Source: Sphingobacterium sp.
Lineage (GTDB): Bacteria > Bacteroidota > Bacteroidia > Sphingobacteriales > Sphingobacteriaceae
Direction of reading: 5' to 3'
Assembly (NCBI GenBank): GCA_022712315.1
Contig: JALAGS010000187.1
Location: forward strand, 1 to 47,749
DNA length: 47,749 nucleotides
The notes below the pieces were generated by a model. It had not been told where the DNA came from and did not search any database. It saw nothing but the letters and a program-made list of their open reading frames with translations. Shown piece after piece: positions 34,459 to 42,139 of the stretch (position 1 is its first letter; every line of letters begins with the position of its first letter). Made by a program: the position numbers and the translations under genes.

Positions 34459-37260
34459 TTATTGTTTGTTATCTGAATTATTTTTTGAGATCCTGTCAAT
34501 GACTTTCTTTAGATCAATTCCTTTACCGAGTACAGGTTTAAAGATATCGCCTACCGCATGCATTCTCTCTATTGCATTAAATAGGGTAAAATCACTGATT
34601 TTCAAACCTTTTTTAACTTCATCCCAATGCAGTGGCATTGACACTGTTGCACCAGGCTTGGGGCGCACTGAATATGCCGCTGCAATAGTTGCGTGTGGCC
34701 TATTTTGAAGAAAATCAAGATACATTTTACCCTTCCGATCACGGACAGTTCGCTCCAAGCTTGTATAGTTGGGCAGCTCGGCATGAATCAGGGTAACGAT
34801 AATACGTGCAAACTCCTTGGACTGATCGTAACTGTATTTATTTCCTAGCGGAATGTAGATGTGAAGTCCGGTAGAACCACTTGTTTTACAATAAGAAGTT
34901 ACTCCCATGTCGTCCAGCAGCTGCTTCGTGAGCTGGGCTGTTTCGATCACTTGATCAAATGTGTTTTTATCGGGATCCAGATCAATAATACAAAACGTCG
35001 GATTATCTGGCGCCTTGACAGTGCTACTCCAGGGATTCATCTCGATACAACCTAAGTTAGCCATATACAACAACGTAGCCTCGTCCTTTCCGACCAGATA
35101 ATGCCGATCGCGATTATCGGCCTCACTTTGGTAAAGATAGGTTTCGGCCCATTCCGGTGCTGTATCGGTGACATCTTTAAAATAGAATCCCTCTCCTACG
35201 ATACCATTTGGGTATCGATTCATACTTTGTGGCCGACCTTTAAGGTATGGTAAAATAAAGGGTGCAGCCTGGTCATAATAATTAATCAAATCGCGCTTGG
35301 TGATTTTTTCTTCTGGCCAGAATATTTTATCAAGGTTGGTAAACTTTAACTCATGACCATTTACCTTCCGAACCTGGGTTTTGTCTTTTGGATTTAGCAT
35401 GGTTTTATACTTTTTCGAATGAGGTGATTTAAGTAAGGACAAGGAATCTTCAGAACTGTTTGACTCGATGGATACATCAGCAGCAATAGAACTTCTCGAT
35501 CTTCTCCCTTGATCTTCAACGTCGTTAACAATATCCTCGGCGGATTGTTCCTCTTCAAAAATCACTTTTTGAGCATCTTTATCATCGCGCATGCCATCAA
35601 ATGAAGGATGCCGCATGACACCATCACTAGTCATTTCCGTAAAACTCACTTCGCAAACCAGTTCAGGCCGCAACCAAGTTACTGCAGCATGAGGTGGATT
35701 GGGTCTAAATCGTGATGGCTTGTTGATATCAGGTTCGTCATCGAAAGGGCTATTTTGTGTAATCAGGGATTTGAACTGTACCATCATTTCCTGCTGTAAT
35801 TTTGTATTGAATCCGGTCCCAACTTTGCCCGTATAGACCAGCTTTTTACCGTCATACAGCCCCACTAACAAACTACTAAATAGCTTACTGGAGCCATCAT
35901 TCTTAGTAAAACCGCCAATAACCACTTCCTGGCGTCTGTTGGCTTTGATTTTTAACCAGTCGTGTGAACGATCTTTTACATGATAAGTACTTTCCTTCCG
36001 TTTCGCCATAATGCCTTCTAGGCCGAGTTTTTTGGCTTGCTTCAAGAATTCAATTCCAGATGTATCGAAATGCTCACTCAATAAAATCAAGTCATTCTGT
36101 GGCAATACTTCCTTTAAAATCGCTTTTCGTTCCATCAAAGATAGATTTGTTAGGTTCTTTCCATCATACCACAAAATATCAAATACATAATACACTAGAT
36201 CACCGTCTGCCTCACTCCGCCAGTTTTGCAAGGAGCCAAAATTGGCGGTTCCATTTTTTTCCAATACCACAACCTCCCCATCTACAACGGCATTGAGCTC
36301 CATGGACTTCAGGCTGTCATATATGGGATAAAACTTTTCGTTGAAGCTCTTATCGTTTCTGGATTTTAGTTCCACTTGACCATTTTTCATAAAGGCAATA
36401 GCACGATAACCGTCCCATTTCACCTCATATACCCAATCCTCGTCATCAAAAGGTTTGTCGACCAGCGTCGCCAACATAGGCTGTATAGCGGTATAAAATG
36501 CCTGCTTCGGTGATTCTTTTAACAGTGCTGAGAGACTGTCCTCTTTTTTACGTGTCTTGTCATTTTTCTTCTTAGGCTCTGCCTGCAGCCGATCAGTGAT
36601 TATCGCAGCCTTCTGACTTCCTTTGCTTTTATCCTTTTTTGTGCTATTTTTTTTGCTAATAGGCTGTCCATAAACGTTATCGGGAGATTTTTCCATTTGT
36701 GCAATTGTCTTGCCCGACAGTACAGATTTATCATGATGTGTAACATCTTTGACGGTAGCATATTGATCCTCCAGCTTCATCAATAACCAACCATTTTCGC
36801 CTCTGCCATATGCTTTTACCAGCGCAAATTCCCCTTTCAGTTTCTGTCCATACAATCTAAATTTGAGCTTTCCGCTATAAAGCTGATGCCGAAGGTTTTT
36901 ATCCATCTTTTCAATATCACCAGTCTCCATATCTACGGCTTCATAACTACCCTCATCCCACACGATAACCGTTCCACCACCATACTGTCCTTTTGGAATG
37001 ATTCCCTCAAAATTTCGGTAATCGTAGGGATGATCTTCAACCATCATCGCCAGGCGTTTGACTGAAGGATCCATAGAAGGCCCCTTAGGAACCGCCCAAC
37101 TTTTAAGTACACCTCCCATTTCAAGCCGAAAATCATAATGCAAGTGAGAGGCATCGTGTTTCTGCACGACAAACCGCAACTCCTTTCCGTTTGGTCTTCC
37201 GCCGAAGGGTTCTGGTGTTTCTTCAGCGGTACGTTTTTCGCGATATTTTGATAAACCCAT
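34459..37260 (-). CDS. ligD: DNA ligase D (NHEJ), three-domain
   Basis: A 933-residue multifunctional end-joining enzyme. It has an N-terminal 3'-phosphoesterase domain (about 1-175; HLHYDFRLE at 39-47, EDHPYDY at 75-81, GQYGGGTVIVWDEG). A Lys-rich linker (200-240) leads to an ATP-dependent ligase domain (about 258-560) with adenylated Lys281 in EVKWDGYR. A second charged linker leads to a C-terminal primase/polymerase domain (about 650-925; SMNRYPNG, DLDPD, TSGSTGLHIYIPLG). The PE-Lig-Pol order is that of many Bacteroidota LigD proteins. It repairs double-strand breaks together with Ku; no ku gene is present in this window. Confidence 0.95.
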   Translation of the reverse strand: MGLSKYREKRTAEETPEPFGGRPNGKELRFVVQKHDASHLHYDFRLEMGGVLKSWAVPKGPSMDPSVKRLAMMVEDHPYDYRNFEGIIPKGQYGGGTVIVWDEGSYEAVDMETGDIEKMDKNLRHQLYSGKLKFRLYGQKLKGEFALVKAYGRGENGWLLMKLEDQYATVKDVTHHDKSVLSGKTIAQMEKSPDNVYGQPISKKNSTKKDKSKGSQKAAIITDRLQAEPKKKNDKTRKKEDSLSALLKESPKQAFYTAIQPMLATLVDKPFDDEDWVYEVKWDGYRAIAFMKNGQVELKSRNDKSFNEKFYPIYDSLKSMELNAVVDGEVVVLEKNGTANFGSLQNWRSEADGDLVYYVFDILWYDGKNLTNLSLMERKAILKEVLPQNDLILLSEHFDTSGIEFLKQAKKLGLEGIMAKRKESTYHVKDRSHDWLKIKANRRQEVVIGGFTKNDGSSKLFSSLLVGLYDGKKLVYTGKVGTGFNTKLQQEMMVQFKSLITQNSPFDDEPDINKPSRFRPNPPHAAVTWLRPELVCEVSFTEMTSDGVMRHPSFDGMRDDKDAQKVIFEEEQSAEDIVNDVEDQGRRSRSSIAADVSIESNSSEDSLSLLKSPHSKKYKTMLNPKDKTQVRKVNGHELKFTNLDKIFWPEEKITKRDLINYYDQAAPFILPYLKGRPQSMNRYPNGIVGEGFYFKDVTDTAPEWAETYLYQSEADNRDRHYLVGKDEATLLYMANLGCIEMNPWSSTVKAPDNPTFCIIDLDPDKNTFDQVIETAQLTKQLLDDMGVTSYCKTSGSTGLHIYIPLGNKYSYDQSKEFARIIVTLIHAELPNYTSLERTVRDRKGKMYLDFLQNRPHATIAAAYSVRPKPGATVSMPLHWDEVKKGLKISDFTLFNAIERMHAVGDIFKPVLGKGIDLKKVIDRISKNNSDNKQ

Positions 37261-37510
37261 ACGCCTATTTTAAATCTTAACGATCTTTTTATCTTAACAC
37301 AACGATAAAGCGAAAAAGGTTTAAATTATTTATAAGAAGCTTAATCCAAAAACGTCATACAGCAGAAATATTTAAAATTGAAACAAAGCTCCATATGAAC
37401 GATGCGGCTAAATCCACGATACATCGCTGTTTACGAAAAAATAAAATAAAATCTTGTTATATTCGTGTAATTCCAGATCTGATAAACCTGGTTTAGAATC
37501 ACAGATAAAA

Positions 37511-38443
37511 ATGATTGAAGCAGGGAACATCGAGTCCAATTCACTGTTTGAGCTCTATACAGCTTTGCAATTACCCGTAGACTTATTTGATTTAACGGCA
37601 GGCTTTACGATATTCAATCTCAATGAAATTGGATTTAAACTCCCCTTTGAATCCAGTTCTTACAGGCCCAATTTCTTTTCATTCCTTTTTGTCAATGATG
37701 GAAAAGGCAGATACACCATAGACGACCAAACTTTTGAAGTCGTCCCTCATTCGATATATTTCACAAATCCAAGCAATTATCGAACATTTAGCTGGAATGA
37801 GATTAATGATATCATCCTGATCACTTTTGATGAATCATTTTTAAAAAAATATATTGGTGAAGATATCTACACAGATTTTCCTTTTTTACTGACTGAATTA
37901 GTCCGGCCAAAAGTAGTATCTCACGATTTTTTTCAGGACGTTAAATCAATTAACCAGCAACTATTGTACACGTACCTACGAGATAGTCCTTCCAAATATA
38001 AAATCATTGGTCATCTGCTCGCAGTCCTTCTATTTAAAATTAAAGAACACATCTGGACGGACTACAATCCCATCTATGAGGGCAATCGGAGTTCGCAAAT
38101 TGTAATTTCCTTCAAACGATTATTAGAACAACATTATCGCGACCTGAGCGCGGGTAAAGCGGAAATCGCTTTTCGGGTACAAGACTATGCGCTCGCCCAA
38201 AACTTGCATCCCAATTACCTCAGCAGTGTCATCAAGAGCAAAACTGGAAAAAATATTACCACCTGGATTTCTGAAAAATCCCTCATTGAAGCCCGTTCTT
38301 TACTCAAAAACGGTACACATTCCATTAAAGAGATTACCTATAAACTTGGTTTTACTGAAACCGCCCATTTTAGTAATTTTTTCAAAAAACATACGGGTTT
38401 ATCTCCCCTCCGGTACCGCCAGTCCATCCAGCAATCAAATTAG
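37511..38443 (+). CDS. AraC family transcriptional regulator
   Basis: A 310-residue regulator from the ATG at 37511. An in-frame TTG at 37454 is possible but unlikely. The N-terminal cupin-like half (about 20-180) has FSFLFVNDGKGRYTIDDQTFEVVPHSIYFTNP. The C-terminal AraC domain (about 210-310) has two helix-turn-helix motifs: VQDYALAQNLHPNYLSSVIK and IKEITYKLGFTETAHFSNFFKKHTGLSPLRYR. It is read in the same direction as the two dehydrogenase genes that follow 198 bp later and is their likely regulator. The inducer is unknown. Confidence 0.88.
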   Translation: MIEAGNIESNSLFELYTALQLPVDLFDLTAGFTIFNLNEIGFKLPFESSSYRPNFFSFLFVNDGKGRYTIDDQTFEVVPHSIYFTNPSNYRTFSWNEINDIILITFDESFLKKYIGEDIYTDFPFLLTELVRPKVVSHDFFQDVKSINQQLLYTYLRDSPSKYKIIGHLLAVLLFKIKEHIWTDYNPIYEGNRSSQIVISFKRLLEQHYRDLSAGKAEIAFRVQDYALAQNLHPNYLSSVIKSKTGKNITTWISEKSLIEARSLLKNGTHSIKEITYKLGFTETAHFSNFFKKHTGLSPLRYRQSIQQSN

Positions 38444-38528
38444 TACTCTGCCAATTTCCTTTTTCATTTCCGTGACCGTACACTTCAGATCCCGTAAACC
38501 GACATCATTTGTGCTGAATAACAAGTTG

Positions 38529-38543
38529 TGATAGCCCCTATCA
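38529..38543. promoter_or_regulatory. Palindrome in front of the dehydrogenase operon
   Basis: TGATAG-CCC-CTATCA is a perfect 6-3-6 inverted repeat about 80-90 bp before the predicted start point. That start is set by an exact -7 element TACCTTTG at 38608-38615, which has no TTG at the -33 distance. Confidence 0.4.
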
Positions 38544-38640
38544 GAGGATCTTTAAAATTTACAACAACTACTTTAATCTGCGCAACGCCCATACATCTTA
38601 TCTGCAATACCTTTGAACTAACAAAATTAAATCAAACTAC

Positions 38641-39381
38641 ATGAAAAATTTAGCGGATAAAGTAGCAGTTGTAACCGGATCATCAAAAGGGATTGGAGCT
38701 GCGATTGCACAGCAGTTTGCAAAAGCCGGCGCAAAATTAATTGTCAACTATAGCGGTGACGAAGAAGCAGCCAATACAATTGTATCAGGCATCAGACTCA
38801 ACGGCGGTGAGGCCATTGCCATCAAAGCTGATGTGAGCAAAAAAAATGATATCACACGTCTATTTGACGAAAGTATCGCTCATTTTGGTCGGATAGATAT
38901 CTGGGTGAATAATGCAGGTATCATGCAAAATTCCTTAATCAAAGAATTGAGCGAGGAGCAGTTTAACCGACAATTAGACGTCAACTTCAAAGGGGTTTTC
39001 TATTCTTTACAGGAAGCTGCCAGTAAACTCGAAGATAACGGAAGCATTATCAATCTTTCTTCTACCGTTACTCGTACGATGTTTCCAACCTATGGTGTTT
39101 ATTCCGCTACAAAGGCGGCAGTAGAACAAATGAGCCGTGTCTTTGCCAAAGAGATCGGTGCAAGAGGAATTAATGTTAATTGCGTACTGCCCGGACCGAC
39201 AGGAACGGATCTATTCTTAGCGGGAAAATCCGAAGAGCAAATCACACAGCTTGCAGCAACCAACGCTTTCAAACGATTGGGCAGCCCTGAAGATATTGCC
39301 AGAATCGTCGTGTTTTTGGCGACAGAGGAGGCCAAATGGATCTCTGGACAATGTATAGGCGCTAATGGCGGTATGGCTTAA
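38641..39381 (+). CDS. Short-chain dehydrogenase/reductase (classical SDR)
   Basis: A 246-residue cytoplasmic oxidoreductase. The Rossmann motif is TGSSKGIG (12-19), then NNAG (90-93), Ser140/141 and the catalytic Tyr154-x3-Lys158 (YSATK). It resembles FabG/glucose dehydrogenase-like enzymes. NYSGDEEAA after beta-2, with no acidic residue at its end, points to NADP(H). The substrate is not predictable. It is 12 bp from a second SDR, so both are in one operon probably under the upstream AraC protein. Confidence 0.9.
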   Translation: MKNLADKVAVVTGSSKGIGAAIAQQFAKAGAKLIVNYSGDEEAANTIVSGIRLNGGEAIAIKADVSKKNDITRLFDESIAHFGRIDIWVNNAGIMQNSLIKELSEEQFNRQLDVNFKGVFYSLQEAASKLEDNGSIINLSSTVTRTMFPTYGVYSATKAAVEQMSRVFAKEIGARGINVNCVLPGPTGTDLFLAGKSEEQITQLAATNAFKRLGSPEDIARIVVFLATEEAKWISGQCIGANGGMA

Positions 39382-39393
39382 ACTTTCACAAAA

Positions 39394-40146
39394 ATGAACA
39401 CATTAGACGATAAAGTAGCCTTAATAACAGGCTCAGCAAGAGGCTTGGGTAAAGCCATAGCCGAACGCTACGCGGCCTTAGGCGCCAGTATTGTACTTAA
39501 TTATTCAAGAGATAAAACCTCTGCAGATGAGGTCGAAAGCAACATCAGAGCAATGGGCGCTAAAGTTATTTCCATTCGGGCCGACGTCAGCAAAGTAGAC
39601 GATATCGAAAATCTGTTTGCAAAGGCAAAATCCACTTTTGGAAAAATAGATATTGTGGTTGCAAATGCAGGTATAGAAATGGTCGAAACTCCGGTGACGC
39701 AGTTTAATGAAGAACAATTTGATCGTTTATTTTCGGTCAATACCAAGGGTTCTTATTTTACAATGCAGCAAGCAGCGCTACATATAGAAAACAACGGCCG
39801 TATTATTTATGTCGCTTCCAGTACCACTGCATTTCCAGTAAAGGGAATGGCCATATACGGTGGCAGCAAGATGTCTCCTCGCTATCTTGTCGATGTACTT
39901 TCAAAAGAAATTGGACATCGTGGTGTCACGGTCAATTCCATTATTCCCTTTGCTGTAGATCATTCCGGAATATTTGCTGAGGAAGGAAGTTACCCCGAAC
40001 TACGAAAGTCACTCTTGGATAGCTGTCCAATGGGAAGACTAGCAGAAGTCGAAGATGTCGCTAATGTGGCCGAATTTTTTGCAAGCGACCTCTCCTCCTT
40101 TGTTAATGGACAACACCTGCTAGTCAATGGTGGGGCTAATCAATAG
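39394..40146 (+). CDS. Short-chain dehydrogenase/reductase (second of a pair)
   Basis: A 250-residue SDR related to its neighbour. It has TGSARGLG (12-19), NAG (91-93), Ser142/143 and Tyr155-x3-Lys159 (YGGSK). NYSRDK at the end of beta-2 again suggests NADP(H). The similarity over the whole length suggests an old tandem duplication followed by divergence. It ends 7 bp before the start of the NTF2-like gene. Confidence 0.9.
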   Translation: MNTLDDKVALITGSARGLGKAIAERYAALGASIVLNYSRDKTSADEVESNIRAMGAKVISIRADVSKVDDIENLFAKAKSTFGKIDIVVANAGIEMVETPVTQFNEEQFDRLFSVNTKGSYFTMQQAALHIENNGRIIYVASSTTAFPVKGMAIYGGSKMSPRYLVDVLSKEIGHRGVTVNSIIPFAVDHSGIFAEEGSYPELRKSLLDSCPMGRLAEVEDVANVAEFFASDLSSFVNGQHLLVNGGANQ

Positions 40147-40153
40147 CGAGCAA

Positions 40154-40573
40154 ATGAATATTATTAGATTTTTTTTCCCGATACTGATGCTCTCTAGCTT
40201 CGCGGCCTGCGGCCAGATCGGAAACCATCAACATCAACCAATACGGCGTATGGAATATCAAAAAATAGAAAGCCCGCTTATACAAGGAGCTATTCAGGCC
40301 TGGCAAAAAGCAGACAGTACAACATGGCTTTCTTTCTTCACGCCAAATCCCAATTTACTCGACGATGGAAAAACACGTGATTTCCATCAGTTCTCTACAG
40401 AGACAATTGGAAAAGAACGCTTCATCAGCATCGACAAAGTGGAAAACAATGGATTGAATATTTACGGTCGACTCCATAGTGATACTTGGGGAGACTTTAA
40501 GACCTATTTTAAATTTCATGTCAATGCAACCGGAAAAATAGATCGGCTAGAAATCGGCCAGGCAACGTATTGA
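40154..40573 (+). CDS. NTF2/SnoaL-like lipoprotein
   Basis: A 139-residue protein from the ATG at 40154; an upstream in-frame ATG at 40127 overlaps the SDR gene and lacks a signal sequence at its start. The signal peptide has a lipobox FAAC near Cys18. The mature part fits a small cone-shaped NTF2 fold (IQGAIQAWQKADSTTWLSFFTPNPNLLDDGKTRDFHQF...FHVNATGKIDRLEIGQ). Such proteins may be isomerases, hydratases or binding proteins. It is the last gene of the SDR operon and is followed by a hairpin terminator. Confidence 0.75.
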   Translation: MNIIRFFFPILMLSSFAACGQIGNHQHQPIRRMEYQKIESPLIQGAIQAWQKADSTTWLSFFTPNPNLLDDGKTRDFHQFSTETIGKERFISIDKVENNGLNIYGRLHSDTWGDFKTYFKFHVNATGKIDRLEIGQATY

Positions 40574-40579
40574 ATAAGA

Positions 40580-40606
40580 AAGGCTAGGAAATTAATCCCT
40601 AGCCTT
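40580..40606. terminator. Hairpin between convergent genes
   Basis: AAGGCTAGG (40580-40588) and CCTAGCCTT (40598-40606) form a perfect 9-bp stem. There is no strong T-run on either side, but the position between the convergent SDR operon and the GTPase gene fits a shared terminator. Confidence 0.7.
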
Positions 40607-40669
40607 CGAAAAATACAATATCTAACCTACATTAACTATTGATTGGACCATTAAGAAACACAAATAGTT

Positions 40670-41881
40670 TTAAATATTTTTAGGAAATTCATCTTTCCAC
40701 CAAGTAAAACGCCAATCATCGGCTTCTTCTTCTGTCAATAAGCATTCTTCCAATTCCGCCATATGTTTTTCTCTATCTAGATTCTGACCGATAAAGACCA
40801 ATTCATTTTTTCGATCTTCCCACTCCGGATGCCAACGTTTGAGAAGCTCAGTTCTTATTTCAGCATAACTAGGGTATTGATAACGCTGCTCTTCAGACAT
40901 GCTGCTCCACCAAGAACCCGCGCTTTCCAGCCTAACACTGCCACCAGCCTGACTGAAGCTGATTGCCAGGTCAGGGCGAGAGGCCAACCAGAGGAGACCT
41001 TTAGCCCGTAAGATATTGTGCGGATACCGTTCGTTGAGATACCGGTGCAATCGCTGTGGATGGAATGGACGTTGTGACCGAAAGACAAAAGATGAAATCC
41101 CATACTCTTCTGTTTCGGGCTTATGTTCGTTTTCAAGCTCTTTGATCCAGCCCGCCGAAGAGGAAGCTTTGTCAAAGTCAAACGAGCCGGTACCCATAAT
41201 TTCTTTGGGATCAATACGACCAAACTGGGTACGAAGAAGCTTAGCCCCTGGATTGAGACGTCCAATAGCGGCTTCCAGTGTACCCAAAGTCTCCTCTGAT
41301 ACCAGATCAGCTTTGTTCAGCAGGATAACATTCGCAAACTCGATCTGATCGGTCAACAAATTGACAATTGCCCGATTGTCATAGTCATCATCCGTCAGTT
41401 TTCGATCCAATAAGGTATCGGCACTTCCAAAATCTTTAGCGAAGTTGAAACAGTCTACCACTGTTACCATCGTGTCTATATAACTGAATGTAGATAGATC
41501 AATTGCATTGTCAGTATCCACATAACTGAATGTCTGAGCGACTGGGATAGGTTCTGAAATACCTGTACTCTCTATGAGCAGATAGTCAAAACGGTTTTCT
41601 TTTGCCAATCGCTCCACTTCCACCATTAAATCCTCCCTTAATGTACAACAAATACATCCGTTGCTCATTTCTACCAACTTTTCTTCTGTTCGCGAAAGCA
41701 CGTTTTCGCGTTCAACAGTCTGTACATCGATATTGACCTCACTCATATCATTGACAATAACGGCAACTTTTTTGCCCTCCTTATTGTGCAAGATATGGTT
41801 CAAAAGTGTTGTTTTTCCCGCGCCTAAAAATCCACTTAAAACGGTGACAGGCAATTTAAATTTTGGAGAGATGCTGCTCAT
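40670..41881 (-). CDS. COG0523 (CobW/ZNG-type) GTP-binding metallochaperone
   Basis: A 403-residue G3E GTPase started at the ATG at 41881. An in-frame ATG at 41944 would place the promoter and operator inside the gene. Walker A is GFLGAGKTT (17-25). The metal motif is Cys76-Ile-Cys78-Cys79 (CxCC), followed by ESTGISEP and NKADLV for guanine binding. The CobW C-terminal domain (about 250-350) begins [18 protein letters not shown]. Family members deliver zinc to client enzymes under zinc starvation. A TGCAAC-N3-GTTGCA palindrome over the -33 element implies repression by a Zur-type regulator. Confidence 0.9.
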   Translation of the reverse strand: MSSISPKFKLPVTVLSGFLGAGKTTLLNHILHNKEGKKVAVIVNDMSEVNIDVQTVERENVLSRTEEKLVEMSNGCICCTLREDLMVEVERLAKENRFDYLLIESTGISEPIPVAQTFSYVDTDNAIDLSTFSYIDTMVTVVDCFNFAKDFGSADTLLDRKLTDDDYDNRAIVNLLTDQIEFANVILLNKADLVSEETLGTLEAAIGRLNPGAKLLRTQFGRIDPKEIMGTGSFDFDKASSSAGWIKELENEHKPETEEYGISSFVFRSQRPFHPQRLHRYLNERYPHNILRAKGLLWLASRPDLAISFSQAGGSVRLESAGSWWSSMSEEQRYQYPSYAEIRTELLKRWHPEWEDRKNELVFIGQNLDREKHMAELEECLLTEEEADDWRFTWWKDEFPKNI

Positions 41882-41897
41882 AGTAATTTCGTTTAAA

Positions 41898-41938
41898 CAA
41901 ATATAAAAACAAAACAACACAAATGCAACATAGTTGCA
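41898..41938 (-). promoter_or_regulatory. Promoter with overlapping Zur-like operator
   Basis: On the minus strand TATATTTG (reverse of 41898-41905) is an exact -7 element, and a TTG (reverse of 41926-41928) lies 20 bp upstream. The palindrome TGCAAC-ATA-GTTGCA (41924-41938) covers that -33 element. Start point near 41892, a leader of about 11 nt. Confidence 0.65.
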
Positions 41939-42139
41939 CAACATATAGATATCAATAAAATAATTCCCCTTGATTGACCATCTTAAAAATGATTAAGTAT
42001 GAATTTCATTACACACGATCAGCAATCTGCTGCCGTAAGATAGGCTCACGATCAGCATCTCAATACTTGCAGTCTAGTTCGATAAACAGGAAACTATAAG
42101 ATACGGTTGATTCTGTTTTGTGGTGCCCCAGCAAAGGTT

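Noticed and set aside
34451..34708. Plus-strand frame overlapping the end of ligD
   Set aside because: It is antisense to the conserved polymerase domain and has no signal or domain.
37454..37510. TTG start extending the AraC protein by 19 residues
   Set aside because: The ATG at 37511 begins directly before the conserved N-terminal domain, and the extension adds no recognisable sequence.
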